Assembly (NCBI GenBank): GCA_003660605.1
Contig: QMUN01000001.1
Coordinates: 1-18,942 of the forward strand
From: Thermococci archaeon
Lineage (GTDB): Archaea; Methanobacteriota_B; Thermococci; Methanofastidiosales; B48-G16
Length of the DNA: 18,942 nucleotides
Direction of reading: 5' to 3'
The translations under genes and the position numbers were made by a program. This document shows, one piece after another, positions 1-8,529 of this stretch (position 1 is its first letter; every line of letters starts with the position of its first letter). The notes under the pieces are model-generated. The model was not told the DNA's origin. It saw only the letters and a list, made by a program, of their open reading frames with translations, and did no database searches.

Positions 1-530
1 ATACTCACCGCCGCATTTTTTGGATGATAATCTTTAAATCTTTCGTTGGGGAGATTAAGTATATAAAGTAATAGATTTCCTATTGGACCACCGTGCGTAA
101 CCAAAAGAACTGTGTTATCCTTTTCAGTTTTTATTAAGTCACTGAAAAACTGGATTACTCTTTCTTTCAGCTCTGGTATTGATTCTCCCCCTCCAGGTTT
201 GAATGTAAGTATATCAGATCCAGATTTTTCCAGAGCTTTCCAAAAGTGGCTACTCGGTTTTCCTTCCAACGTGCCGTACCATTGTTCCCTCAATCGTGGC
301 TCGTAGATCACCTCAGCATTAGGATGGTATTTGATAATTTCTTTCGCTGTGTCTACTGCCCTTTTAAGATCGCTCACGTATATTTTATCAATATTTTCAT
401 CTTTTAGACGTATTGCAACTTTTTTTGCCTGTAAGATTCCTTTTTTTGATAAATTTCCCTCTCCATGCCCCTGGATTATCCTTCTGGCATTTTCTTCTGT
501 CTCGCCGTGTCTTACCAAAATAAGTTTCAT
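1..530 (-). CDS. Histidine phosphatase family protein (phosphoglycerate mutase-like), 3' end beyond the window
   Basis: This frame is open from an ATG at 530 to the window edge (176 codons read), so the C-terminus is missing. The N-terminus MKLILVRHGETEENARR carries the RHG phosphohistidine motif (R7, H8, G9). R57 lies in SDLKRAVDTA, E82 in LREQWYGTLEG is the likely acid, and H146 in LLVTHGG is the second histidine, so the whole catalytic set of the branch is present. The family includes phosphoglycerate mutases, alpha-ribazole phosphatase and broad phosphatases. The substrate cannot be read from this sequence. A TATA-like element at 552-559 sits about 25 bases before the ATG and no good ribosome site is seen, which suggests a leaderless transcript separate from the purine operon upstream. 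Confidence 0.9.
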   Translation of the reverse strand, partial: MKLILVRHGETEENARRIIQGHGEGNLSKKGILQAKKVAIRLKDENIDKIYVSDLKRAVDTAKEIIKYHPNAEVIYEPRLREQWYGTLEGKPSSHFWKALEKSGSDILTFKPGGGESIPELKERVIQFFSDLIKTEKDNTVLLVTHGGPIGNLLLYILNLPNERFKDYHPKNAAVS

Positions 531-551
531 GACGTCTTTGAGAGGAAATGG

Positions 552-559
552 TTTATAAG
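552..559 (-). promoter_or_regulatory. TATA element for the histidine phosphatase gene
   Basis: The minus strand reads CTTATAAA here, centred about 25 bases before the ATG at 530. This spacing places transcription start at or near the start codon, as in archaeal leaderless genes. Prediction from sequence only. Confidence 0.5.
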
Positions 560-588
560 TTTTTTTCATGAATTTTTCATAGTAATTT

Positions 589-606
589 GTAAAAATAACA
601 AAAAAG
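589..606 (-). terminator. T-tract terminator after the purine operon
   Basis: Just after the purT stop the minus strand reads CTTTTTTGTTATTTTTAC, two T-runs of the kind that end archaeal transcription without a hairpin. It separates the purine operon from the phosphatase promoter. Confidence 0.5.
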
Positions 607-610
607 TAAG

Positions 611-1966
611 CTATTTTAAAAGGTGCATCTCCTTTTCTTTTTGTCCATACCATCTTTTTCCATCACCTATTCTTACAGAGTGAGCAGCTTTTTCAGCGTT
701 TAACTTCGCTTCGTAAACACTTCTCCCTTGCGATAAGGCAACTCCCATCCTCTCTTCTTCGATGAACCCATTGACCCTGTCTTCAAAAGAGTAAGAAAAT
801 GGTTTTCCGAAGATATAGAGTTCACCATATTTTTCTGCATCGCCTATATCATATTTTAATCCGTGTCCCTCTACGGGTGATTTTATCACATGCGTGGCTG
901 CATTTCCGAGAGGTTTTATTACTTTGAATCCATTTTCTTCTTCGTAAGGTATAATCCTTCCAGAGATAGCCTTCAGATGAAGCCCTCCTTCGCTTAATCC
1001 TGGGAGATGATTGATGTAAGTGACCATCCCTGTATCATGAGGTCTTGGGGAACATTCATTCCCGTAGATCTCTACTTTATTGTCTTTTACTCTTACAAAG
1101 AGTTCGACTCCGAATACGCCTACCCCTCCCAACGCTTCTGTTATCTTTCCTGCAGCTTCAAATATCTTTTTCTTAGCTTCTAACGCAAGTTTCTCATCAT
1201 ACTTCTTTAATTCTGGCAAATACGGCAGATACTCTTCAATTTTTCCCTGCCATGAAGAATGATAATCTCCATCCAGTTGGTAATGCCCTATAGGGTATGG
1301 GAATAAAGTTCCTCCATCAAATCTTGTAGCTAACTCAGTTACCTCCGTATCAAAATCTATGTACTCCTCTATTATTACCTCATTTCCTTTTCCTCTCGCT
1401 CCTTTTATCGCATGTTCTCTCGCTTTTTCTATATCATTTTCTTCTTTTATAAAGTAAGATCCTTTTCCCGAAGAGGACATTATGGCTTTACTGAAACATG
1501 GAGATCCTATCTTCTCAACGGCATCTTTAAACTCTTTCGGGTCATCTGTTGATGCAAACTCGTATTTCGAAGTTTTAACTCCCGCTTTTTTATCGATCAG
1601 TTTTCTTATAAGTTTTCTGTTCATACATATTTTAGTTGCTCTCGCATTTGGAACTACAAAATAACCTTCTTCTTCTAACTCTACAAGTGTATCTGTATTT
1701 ATGGCTTCTATCTCGGGAATTATTATATCCGGCTGCTCTTTATAGACAACGCTCTTCATCGCATCTCCGTTGAGCATATTGAAAATATATTCCTTATCCG
1801 CTATTCTCCCTGCAGGTGTATCCTGGTATCTGTCCACGGCTACAAGATAGTAAAACCCGAATCTTTTAGCTTCTCTAAAAATTTCCTGCCCGAGTTCTCC
1901 CGCACCAAACATCACTATCTTTATGCAGTCTTTGCTCCTTATATCTCCTAAAATGTCCTTTATCAC
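611..1966 (-). CDS. purT: Formate-dependent phosphoribosylglycinamide formyltransferase PurT
   Basis: PurT converts GAR to formyl-GAR using formate and ATP, the third step of purine synthesis, without folate. The 451-residue product is an ATP-grasp protein. It has an N-terminal dinucleotide-like fold (VMFGAGELGQE, residues about 18-28), PEIEAINTD near residue 84, PIGHYQLDGDYHSSWQ in the middle, and the family signature ECSPRPHDTGMVT near residue 309. It is longer than the roughly 390-residue bacterial enzyme. The extra length appears to lie around the segment after SSWQ (EEYLPYLPELKKY) and after ISGRIIPYEEE. The start is GTG at 1966, preceded by a GGAGA ribosome site and one base after the purD stop, so it is translated with purD. 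It is the last gene of the operon. Confidence 0.93.
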   Translation of the reverse strand: MIKDILGDIRSKDCIKIVMFGAGELGQEIFREAKRFGFYYLVAVDRYQDTPAGRIADKEYIFNMLNGDAMKSVVYKEQPDIIIPEIEAINTDTLVELEEEGYFVVPNARATKICMNRKLIRKLIDKKAGVKTSKYEFASTDDPKEFKDAVEKIGSPCFSKAIMSSSGKGSYFIKEENDIEKAREHAIKGARGKGNEVIIEEYIDFDTEVTELATRFDGGTLFPYPIGHYQLDGDYHSSWQGKIEEYLPYLPELKKYDEKLALEAKKKIFEAAGKITEALGGVGVFGVELFVRVKDNKVEIYGNECSPRPHDTGMVTYINHLPGLSEGGLHLKAISGRIIPYEEENGFKVIKPLGNAATHVIKSPVEGHGLKYDIGDAEKYGELYIFGKPFSYSFEDRVNGFIEEERMGVALSQGRSVYEAKLNAEKAAHSVRIGDGKRWYGQKEKEMHLLK

Positions 1967-1967
1967 G

Positions 1968-3242
1968 TTATCTCCTCAGTTTTTTCATATGTTCTACTCT
2001 TTTTCTCAACAATTTCTCAGTTCCTATATCTTTCCTGTAGAATACATTCCCCCTTACCTTCTCGACAGCGTTTTGGGCTATTTTTTCAGCATCATCTATA
2101 GTATTGGCTATGCCTACAAAGGCTGCTGCCCTCGATCTTGTCATGTACAGGCCATCCTCTCTTAAATCGACAGATGCATAATACACTTTAGCTTCTGTCT
2201 CGGGGATATCAAGTTTTCCGGGAACTGGGCTTAAAGGGTAACCTTCTGGAACAACGTACTTGCATACTGTAGCTTTTTTTTCAAACTCTATTTTTTTCAA
2301 ATCTTGATTTACTACATCTGAACATATCTCTGCAAAATTGTTTTTGAGTATAGGCAGGATATTCATGACCTCTGGATCACCAAACCTTGCGTTGTACTCC
2401 AGAAGCTTTACTCCTTCTTTTGTTAAAATAAATCCGCCGTATAAAACTCCCTTGTAATACTCTCCCGTTTCTTTATAAAGAGCTTTCATTATATCTTTTG
2501 TTATTTTTTCTCCCTTTTCAACATCTTTTTTCTTCAAAAATGGCAACAAATGATTTTCTATAGAGTATGATCCCATTCCTCCAGTGTTTGGACCCTGATC
2601 ATCTTCGTACGCTCGTTTATGATCCTGTACAGGTATTGTAGCTGCCAAATGCTTGCCATCAGAAACACACTGGAGAGAAAACTCTTCTCCATCAAGTCTT
2701 TCTTCTATGACAACAAAGTCATGGCTACGTAGCAGTTCTTTTGAGTACTCCAGAGCTTCTTCTATACTTTTCAGATGTTCTCCAAATACCTTCACTCCTT
2801 TTCCGCCTGTGAGCCCATCAGGTTTCACGACAAAATCGTTTATATCTCTCATGTACTCATCTACTCCTTCTATGCTTGAGAAGACCTTAGACTCAGGAGC
2901 TCCATCTATCCCATATTTTTCCATCAATCTCCTCATAAAAGCTTTGCTTGTTTCTATCCTTGCAAGACTTTTTGTAGGCCCGAAACATTCAATCTCTAAA
3001 GATTTTAAATAATCTACAGCCCCTTTTTCCAATGGCCCTTCAGGCCCTATGAAAGCAAAATCTGGATTTATTCTTTTAGCAAATTTTCCGAGTTTTTTAA
3101 GATCAAGATCCGAGATAACATATTCTTTAGAAAGTTTCATTATACCGGGATTCCTTGTTTTCATGAAGCTGTATAACTCTGAGTTCAGAGCTTCTGCAAT
3201 GCAGTGTTCCCTCGCTCCCTGACCCAAGAGGAGGACTCTCAT
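1968..3242 (-). CDS. purD: Phosphoribosylamine-glycine ligase PurD
   Basis: PurD joins phosphoribosylamine and glycine with ATP to give GAR, the second step of purine synthesis. The product has the N-terminal MRVLLLGQGAREHCIAEA typical of GARS, then IGPEGPLEKG, and the ATP-grasp motifs VVKPDGLTGGKGVKV, DHKRAYEDDQGPNTGGMG and LLEYNARFGDPE, with the C-terminal biotin-carboxylase-like domain following. Length is 424 residues, normal for the family. I place the start at the ATG at 3242, which overlaps the purF stop as TGATG and has GGAGGT six bases upstream. A GTG three bases earlier would add one residue. It lies between purF and purT in one transcript. Confidence 0.94.
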   Translation of the reverse strand: MRVLLLGQGAREHCIAEALNSELYSFMKTRNPGIMKLSKEYVISDLDLKKLGKFAKRINPDFAFIGPEGPLEKGAVDYLKSLEIECFGPTKSLARIETSKAFMRRLMEKYGIDGAPESKVFSSIEGVDEYMRDINDFVVKPDGLTGGKGVKVFGEHLKSIEEALEYSKELLRSHDFVVIEERLDGEEFSLQCVSDGKHLAATIPVQDHKRAYEDDQGPNTGGMGSYSIENHLLPFLKKKDVEKGEKITKDIMKALYKETGEYYKGVLYGGFILTKEGVKLLEYNARFGDPEVMNILPILKNNFAEICSDVVNQDLKKIEFEKKATVCKYVVPEGYPLSPVPGKLDIPETEAKVYYASVDLREDGLYMTRSRAAAFVGIANTIDDAEKIAQNAVEKVRGNVFYRKDIGTEKLLRKRVEHMKKLRR

Positions 3243-4597
3243 CACAATACCTCCATTTTCACCCTTTCTTTCTTTCTTTTTAAAGCAAATTCTTCACTGG
3301 GTTCTATAACATACTCTCCATTCAAGCATGCCATACACAATCCTCTAATTCCAATGGCCTTTTTTAAACCATCTATACTCTGGTACGTAACTGAGTCTGC
3401 ACCTATCAATTTCTTATAGTCTTTCCTTGCTATAAGTTCCTCTTTACACGGGAAATCTATTCCATAAAAGCATGGATGTAGTAATTTTGGACACGAAGAA
3501 ACAAGATGAACCTCCTTAGCCCCAGCTTTTCTTACCATATTCACGATTCTCCTGGATGTAGTTCCTCTCACTATAGAGTCGTCTACAAGTACAACTTTCT
3601 TATCCTTGATTACGCTTTTTATACAGTTCAGGTTCCTTTTTACAGCAGTTTCTCTCATTTTCTGAGTTGGCATGATGAATGTTCTTCCCGTGTATCTGTT
3701 TTTTATCAATCCCTCTTTATATTCGATCCCGTTCTTCTCTGCAAACCCAAGAGCAGCAGGTCTTGAAGTATCGGGAACTGGAATTACTATATCTGCATCT
3801 TTATCAAAATCTATGTTTTTTCCAAGATTTAATCTGATATCATAAACAGTTTTACCTTCCATTACAGAATCTGGACGCGAAAAGTAAACATACTCAAACA
3901 TGCAATGTCTCTCTCCTTTTTTGTTTATTGTTTTACTTTCTATCTTACCATCCACTATCATAAGCTCTCCAGGTTTCAAATCTCTTTCCAGTGTATAGTC
4001 CATCATATCTAATGCCGAAGACTCGGAAGCAAAAGCGTATCCCTTACCTTTCCCGTAGACAAATGGCCTTATTGCATAGGGATCGCGGAACGCTACAAGT
4101 TTATCATCGATCAATGCCAGACAGGAGTAAGAGCCTTTAACTCTATCCATTACGTTATAAACTGATTCTTCGATATCTTTTGTTTTTTTAAGCTCCTCGG
4201 CTAAACAATGCAGAATAACTTCTACATCGCACCCCGATTCAATTTTTCTTCCCTCTTTCTTAAGTTCGGATCTCAGTTGAAAGTAATTAACAATATTTCC
4301 GTTGTGAACGATTGCTATCTTTGGATCCAGCGTGAAAAAAGGCTGTGCATTCTTTTTCGGATCAGAACCAACTGTGGGGTATCTAACATGACCCAGACCA
4401 ACATTTCCAGAAAGATCTATTAGATCCCTTTCATCAAAAACTTTATTAACCAGTCCCAGATCCTTTTTCATGTAGTATTTTCCATTGTACTCTGTTATTA
4501 TCCCACATGATTCCTGTCCTCTGTGTTGAATTGCATTCAATCCTGTATATATGGAATAAGACACATTCTCATTTTTAATTCCTATAATTCCACACAT
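3242..4597 (-). CDS. purF: Amidophosphoribosyltransferase PurF
   Basis: PurF commits PRPP to purine synthesis, using glutamine to make phosphoribosylamine. With ATG at 4597 the protein begins Met-Cys-Gly-Ile-Ile-Gly, so Cys2 becomes the N-terminal nucleophile of the class II glutaminase after Met removal. Glutaminase residues GHVRYPTVG and HNGNIVNY are present, followed by the PRPP-binding loop VVLVDDSIVRGTTSR (about 335-349). C232, C376, C421 and C424 fall where the Bacillus-type enzyme binds its [4Fe-4S] cluster (HCMFEYVYFSRPDS, HPCFYGIDFP, CMAC), so an oxygen-sensitive iron-sulfur form is expected. A propeptide is absent. The start overlaps the purQ stop as TGATG behind a GGAGG site, and the end overlaps purD. 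Confidence 0.95.
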   Translation of the reverse strand: MCGIIGIKNENVSYSIYTGLNAIQHRGQESCGIITEYNGKYYMKKDLGLVNKVFDERDLIDLSGNVGLGHVRYPTVGSDPKKNAQPFFTLDPKIAIVHNGNIVNYFQLRSELKKEGRKIESGCDVEVILHCLAEELKKTKDIEESVYNVMDRVKGSYSCLALIDDKLVAFRDPYAIRPFVYGKGKGYAFASESSALDMMDYTLERDLKPGELMIVDGKIESKTINKKGERHCMFEYVYFSRPDSVMEGKTVYDIRLNLGKNIDFDKDADIVIPVPDTSRPAALGFAEKNGIEYKEGLIKNRYTGRTFIMPTQKMRETAVKRNLNCIKSVIKDKKVVLVDDSIVRGTTSRRIVNMVRKAGAKEVHLVSSCPKLLHPCFYGIDFPCKEELIARKDYKKLIGADSVTYQSIDGLKKAIGIRGLCMACLNGEYVIEPSEEFALKRKKERVKMEVL

Positions 4598-5373
4598 CAA
4601 ACTTCCCTCCTTAAATATTTTATAATACTTTCAAAAAATCGTTTTCCATCACCAACTTTCTTTTTTTCCTGATGTAAATAGGGATAGAAAACTCTTTCAG
4701 GATGAGGCATCATCCCAAAAACATTTCCTTCCAGGTTTGATATACCTGCTATATTTTCCATAGAGCCATTGGGATTAAAAGGATATCCCGCATAATTTCC
4801 AGCTCTATTAACATATTTAAATATTATCTGATTATTCTCCTTCAACTCCTCAAGAATTCTTTTTGATGTTATGAACTTTCCTTCTGCATGTGCAATCGGG
4901 ACTTGAATAATTTCATTCTTTTCATATTTCTCTGTGAAGAAGCATTTATTCTCGTGCTTCAAAAAAACATGTCTGCATTCAAACTTTGCAGAATCATTCA
5001 CCGCCAGGGATATCTGCGGCTTGGAAACAATAATATTATCTATCCCAGGTAGTAGTCCCACCTCTGTCAGAACCTGAAAACCGTTGCATATTCCCCCTAT
5101 AATTCTTCCTTCTTTTACGAACTCTTTCAATTCTTTGCTTATCTTTTTAAGTCTCGCTCCAAAAATAGCGCCTGCTCTGACGTAATCTCCTGCCGAAAAA
5201 CCTCCAGGGATCATTATTCCTTCATAATCAAATATATTTCTTTGTAGTTCTTTTTTTGCCTCTCCTGTGAACTGTTTCAGATGAACCATCTCCACTGGAT
5301 ACTTTAAAGCTGCAAATGCGTTGTAGATATCGTCTTCGTTGTTTGTGCCTTCCATTCTTAAGATCGCGATCAT
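4597..5373 (-). CDS. purQ: FGAM synthase glutaminase subunit PurQ
   Basis: PurQ supplies ammonia from glutamine to PurL for the FGAR to FGAM step. The 258-residue class I amidotransferase has MIPGGFSAGDYVRAGAIF, the nucleophile elbow GGICNGFQVL with Cys96, and the His224/Glu226 pair in MMPHPERVFYPY. All three catalytic residues are therefore present, and the length is close to that of other stand-alone PurQ subunits. The start ATG at 5373 overlaps the purL stop by four bases (ATGA) and has AAGGAGG six bases ahead. That coupling fits stoichiometric assembly with PurL and PurS. Confidence 0.95.
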   Translation of the reverse strand: MIAILRMEGTNNEDDIYNAFAALKYPVEMVHLKQFTGEAKKELQRNIFDYEGIMIPGGFSAGDYVRAGAIFGARLKKISKELKEFVKEGRIIGGICNGFQVLTEVGLLPGIDNIIVSKPQISLAVNDSAKFECRHVFLKHENKCFFTEKYEKNEIIQVPIAHAEGKFITSKRILEELKENNQIIFKYVNRAGNYAGYPFNPNGSMENIAGISNLEGNVFGMMPHPERVFYPYLHQEKKKVGDGKRFFESIIKYLRREV

Positions 5374-7634
5374 GAAAAAGCCTCCTTTATCTCACGAAGT
5401 GAAAGAATAATGCTCTTCTCTTTATCTATGATCTTCAGTCTGCTTCCAGATACTCTTCCGATTCTATGGAACTTAACTTTATTTTTTTTCATTATCTCCT
5501 CAAACTCTTCGAAATCTCTTTCTCTTATCTCGCAGACGAAACATGAAGACTCAGAGAAGAGTTTGTAATCTGTTCTCATCTCTATTTTACTTAAATCCAG
5601 AGAGGCACCTATATTTCCCCCTATCATCATCTCACATACTGTGACTACCAATCCGCCGTTGCTCACATCATGACAGGCTTTAATGATCTTTTTAACCTCT
5701 AATATAGCTTTTATCTTATTTTTCAGCTCATCGGGATCGCATTTAGGAATGTATCCAAAATCGTAACCATAAAGTTTATAATACTCAGATCCTGCCATTT
5801 CTTTCTTTATATCCCCAATAAGATAGATTAAATCTCCATTTCTCTTAAAATCCGTTCTTATACTTTTTCTGATATCATCGATTATCCCTATGCCCAGAAC
5901 TACAGGAGTGGGGATGACACTGTAATACTCGCTCTCGTTGTAAAAAGAAACATTTCCAGAGACAAAGGGAACACCCAATGCTTTTGCAAACTCGCCAAGA
6001 CCTTTACACGCTTCGTAAAACTCTCCCATCCTTTCAGGTTTTTCAGGGTTTCCAAAGTTCAAACAATCAGCGAACGAGTGCGGTTCCGCTCCTGAAGAGA
6101 CTATATTCCTGCATACTTCATCCATGATATACTTTGCTCCCCAGTACGGGCTTATCTTCATCAGAGAAGGATTGCTGTCGACAGCTATAGCCATTCCCTT
6201 ATACTCTTTTGATAACGGTTTTATAATAACGGAATCTGAATGCGTTAGCGATTCTATCTTCCCCTGTAATGGTTTTGTGACTGTTCTTGCGCCTACTTCA
6301 TGATCGTACTGCTGTATAACAAAAGCTTTACTTCTTATGTTAGGAGAGCTCAGGATCTCAAGGATCGTTTTCTCGTATATAGGCTCTTTTGTTTCCTTTT
6401 CACCTTCTTTTAAGTTTCTTATGGTATAAGGTCTGTTATAGACTGGAGGCTCGACCAGAAACTTTATATCCATATCCAGAATTGTTTTTCCATGATAATT
6501 GACCTTTATTCTCTTATCCTCTGTTATTTCACCGATGATGCTGTATTCTATGTCCCATAAATCGCAGATATCTGTAACTTTATCCACCTTTTTTCTGTCT
6601 AACAGCATCATCATTCTTTCCTGTGATTCGGATACCCATATCTCCCATGGTTTCATATCTCTTTCTTTTAAAAGAACATTTTCTAGATTTACAACAGCAC
6701 CAAAATTTGGATACGCCATTTCATCGACACAGCAGCTTAACCCTCCACCTCCGAGGTCTTTCATGGCTTTAACAAGATTTTTTTCTACTGCTTCTAAACA
6801 TACATGTATTAAAGGCTCTTTTATTATAGGATTTCCCACCTGGACGGCACTTCTATCCTCTTTTTCCGATTTTTCGTTCAATTGCGTTGACGCGAAAGTT
6901 ACGCCGTGAATCCCGTCTCTTCCAGTTCTCCCTCCCAGGAGGAGAAATACATCTCCTTTTTTTCCTTTTTTTGATATTTTACTGCTTATAATCCTGTTTT
7001 TCCTGACGATCCCTATGCAGCCTACATTTACGAGGCAGTTAGTCAAATAAGATACGTCATAATATACCATCCCCGCAACAGTCGGTATGCCTACCCTATT
7101 TCCGTAATCTCGTATGCCGGAAATAACACCGTTCTGAATAAACTTCGGGTGCTTGACGCCTTTTGGGAGCTTTTTATAATCAAAATTAAGATCCCCGAAA
7201 AATAATGGATCTACCAGTGCTATGGGCTTTGCACCCATACAGACAACGTCCCGTAATATACCGCCTATGCCTGTGGCAGCTCCTCCATAAGGCTCTATAG
7301 CCGACGGATGATTGTGACTTTCCAATGCAACTACATACGCATAGTCCTTATTGAAATCCACTACCCCTGCATCTTCTTCTATTACAAGTAAGTTCTGTTT
7401 GGCTTTTATTCCGAAAATAAATTTTTTCAGGATGGATTTTGAAGATTTGTAAGAACAGTGTTCACTCCATGCCTGTCCTATGGCCTGAAGCTCTATATCT
7501 CTCGGATTTCTCTTCTCAGAATAGAAATAATCTCTTACCTTGTGCATCTCCTCCAGATTCAAACCTATGCCGAGAGCCTGGCTTATCTCGATAAGTTTTC
7601 TGTCATTGACATTGAGAGATATTTCTTCAGCCAT
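5370..7634 (-). CDS. purL: FGAM synthase large subunit PurL (small form)
   Basis: PurL converts FGAR to FGAM with ATP and ammonia delivered by PurQ, held together by PurS. At 754 residues it is the small PurL found in archaea and Gram-positive bacteria, not the large fused form. Visible motifs are QAWSEHCSYKSSK with His59, ALESHNHPSAIEPYGGAATG near residues 103-122, DLGGGGLSCCVDEM in the first half, and in the second half SFADCLNFGNPEKPE and CHDVSNGGLVVTVCEM. The two AIRS-like halves are complete with no frame break. The ATG at 7634 follows the purS stop by four bases with a modest GAGG site overlapping that stop. Confidence 0.95.
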   Translation of the reverse strand: MAEEISLNVNDRKLIEISQALGIGLNLEEMHKVRDYFYSEKRNPRDIELQAIGQAWSEHCSYKSSKSILKKFIFGIKAKQNLLVIEEDAGVVDFNKDYAYVVALESHNHPSAIEPYGGAATGIGGILRDVVCMGAKPIALVDPLFFGDLNFDYKKLPKGVKHPKFIQNGVISGIRDYGNRVGIPTVAGMVYYDVSYLTNCLVNVGCIGIVRKNRIISSKISKKGKKGDVFLLLGGRTGRDGIHGVTFASTQLNEKSEKEDRSAVQVGNPIIKEPLIHVCLEAVEKNLVKAMKDLGGGGLSCCVDEMAYPNFGAVVNLENVLLKERDMKPWEIWVSESQERMMMLLDRKKVDKVTDICDLWDIEYSIIGEITEDKRIKVNYHGKTILDMDIKFLVEPPVYNRPYTIRNLKEGEKETKEPIYEKTILEILSSPNIRSKAFVIQQYDHEVGARTVTKPLQGKIESLTHSDSVIIKPLSKEYKGMAIAVDSNPSLMKISPYWGAKYIMDEVCRNIVSSGAEPHSFADCLNFGNPEKPERMGEFYEACKGLGEFAKALGVPFVSGNVSFYNESEYYSVIPTPVVLGIGIIDDIRKSIRTDFKRNGDLIYLIGDIKKEMAGSEYYKLYGYDFGYIPKCDPDELKNKIKAILEVKKIIKACHDVSNGGLVVTVCEMMIGGNIGASLDLSKIEMRTDYKLFSESSCFVCEIRERDFEEFEEIMKKNKVKFHRIGRVSGSRLKIIDKEKSIILSLREIKEAFS

Positions 7635-7638
7635 AACC

Positions 7639-7842
7639 TCACTTTATTTTATACTCATGGATCACAGGGTTCACAAGCAATCTTTCTACCATCTCTTCAA
7701 CGTTATCTTTTGTTTTTATATCATAAACTTTCCAGATTTTCACATCTTTTATATTGTATCCTAACATTTCCAGCGCTTTTTTTGTATTTTCAGCCTCAGG
7801 ATCCAGAATTCCTTTTTTATACTTTACATATACTTTAGCCAC
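7639..7842 (-). CDS. purS: FGAM synthase subunit PurS
   Basis: PurS is the small subunit that docks PurQ on PurL. The 67-residue product reads MAKVYVKYKKGILDPEAENT and ends VNPVIHEYKIK. The conserved 'LDPEG' segment and the 'NPVIHEY' segment typical of PurS are both recognisable. It is a little shorter than the usual roughly 80 residues. The start is GTG at 7842, with GGTGAT just upstream, and it lies inside the last codons of the upstream purC remnant (19-base overlap). Translation may therefore depend on reading of that remnant. Confidence 0.9.
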   Translation of the reverse strand: MAKVYVKYKKGILDPEAENTKKALEMLGYNIKDVKIWKVYDIKTKDNVEEMVERLLVNPVIHEYKIK

Positions 7843-8009
7843 TCAATCACCATACAGTTGTGCTTAAAATCTGCTAAAATTGTCCCCTTCTTCTCAAAAC
7901 TTGTCTTCTTAATATTATCAAAAGCAGTCATGTCATTCTTGAATTCAACAACATACCTATCCCCATTCTCATAGATGATCTTGGTCTTGCCCTCACCTAT
8001 CTTTCTCAT
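7824..8009 (-). pseudogene. purC: N-terminal remnant of SAICAR synthetase PurC (61 codons)
   Basis: The frame begins MRKIGEGKTKIIYENGDRY and continues VVEFKNDMTAFDNIKK...KKGTILADF. This matches the N-terminal ATP-binding sheet of PurC (the EGKTKxxY and DxxTAF..KK elements). After about residue 48 the match stops and the frame ends at residue 61, while PurC is normally about 230-240 residues with the CAIR-binding DEISPDTxR region, none of which is present. The last residues (MVIEWLKYM) overlap purS, so an internal deletion that kept a short C-terminal tail is one explanation. I chose ATG 8009 over the upstream ATG 8051 because PurC similarity begins there and a TATA element lies 25 bases ahead. 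It may still be translated as a leader that feeds purS. Confidence 0.75.
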
Positions 8010-8029
8010 ATTTATGTCTATTCTTTTTA

Positions 8030-8040
8030 CTTTAAAAAGC
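8030..8040 (-). promoter_or_regulatory. TATA element heading the purine operon
   Basis: The minus strand reads GCTTTTTAAAG, centred about 25 bases before the ATG at 8009. This predicts a leaderless start on the purC remnant and makes it the first cistron of the purine operon. No regulator site is recognised nearby. Confidence 0.45.
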
Positions 8041-8117
8041 TTTTTGAACATGAAATTGTGTAAAAGATATATGAGGGTTTTGGATTTTTTGAGAGCTATA
8101 TACGAAAAATTTCAACA

Positions 8118-8127
8118 CTTTTAAATA
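8118..8127 (+). promoter_or_regulatory. TATA-like element upstream of the MNT/HEPN remnant
   Basis: CTTTTAAATA on the plus strand is a good archaeal TATA match. It would start transcription near 8145-8150, before the damaged nucleotidyltransferase at 8188. It may be a relic of the toxin-antitoxin promoter. Confidence 0.35.
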
Positions 8128-8187
8128 CACAGAAGTAACAATCCATAAAAAAGAAACAAAAAAATTCACTAAAATGAGTATATGCCC

Positions 8188-8529
8188 ATGTTGGACGAAA
8201 TACTTAGTGCCTTGAAGATTTTTAAAGAAAGCTGTGATAATGTGAATATGCAGGAAGAGATAGAAGAAACGTTGCGAAAATATAAGCCTTTCCTGAGAAA
8301 AAAGTTTAAGATAGGGAGATAGGAATTTTCGGTTCTTTTGTGAGGGGCGAAGAATCTGAAAAGAGTGATGTGGATATTCTTGTGGAGTTCTATGAACCGA
8401 TAGGCTGGGAGTTTTTTGATCTTAAGGAGTTTCTTGAAGAGATCTTAGGTAGACTCAGTTACAGTTAAAGCTTTAAAACCTCAGTTAAAGGATAAAATTT
8501 TCAAGATGCTATTTGCGCATGAAACATAG
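8188..8529 (+). pseudogene. Frameshifted MNT-type nucleotidyltransferase (MntA-like antitoxin) remnant
   Basis: Three frames join to give one recognisable protein. Frame one, 8188-8322, reads MLDEILSALK...KYKPFLRKKFKIGR and stops at TAG. From 8316, in another frame, comes EIGIFGSFVRGEESEKSDVD, holding the GSxxRG and SDxD nucleotidyltransferase motifs, then ILVEFYEPIGWEFFDLKEF. From 8449 a third frame gives VDSVTVKALKPQLKDKIF and stops at 8529. The first break fits loss of one G in a GGG run. The second fits a small deletion in the usual LGRKVDLV segment. Intact members are about 95-115 residues and AMPylate and inhibit a HEPN partner. Here the signature is intact but split, so the gene is broken, unless the breaks are sequencing errors. 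Confidence 0.75.

Noticed and set aside
6499..6909. A 136-codon plus-strand frame opposite purL.
   Set aside because: The minus strand encodes well-conserved PurL here. The plus frame is serine- and phenylalanine-rich with no family likeness, a typical antisense shadow.
8010..8051. A longer purC remnant starting at ATG 8051.
   Set aside because: The extra 14 residues (MFKKLFKVKRIDIN) do not resemble PurC, and the TATA core at 8030-8040 would lie inside the coding part.
8188..8529. Programmed frameshifting to make a full nucleotidyltransferase.
   Set aside because: There are two separate breaks, the second seems to have lost bases, and the partner toxin is also truncated. Decay is the simpler reading.
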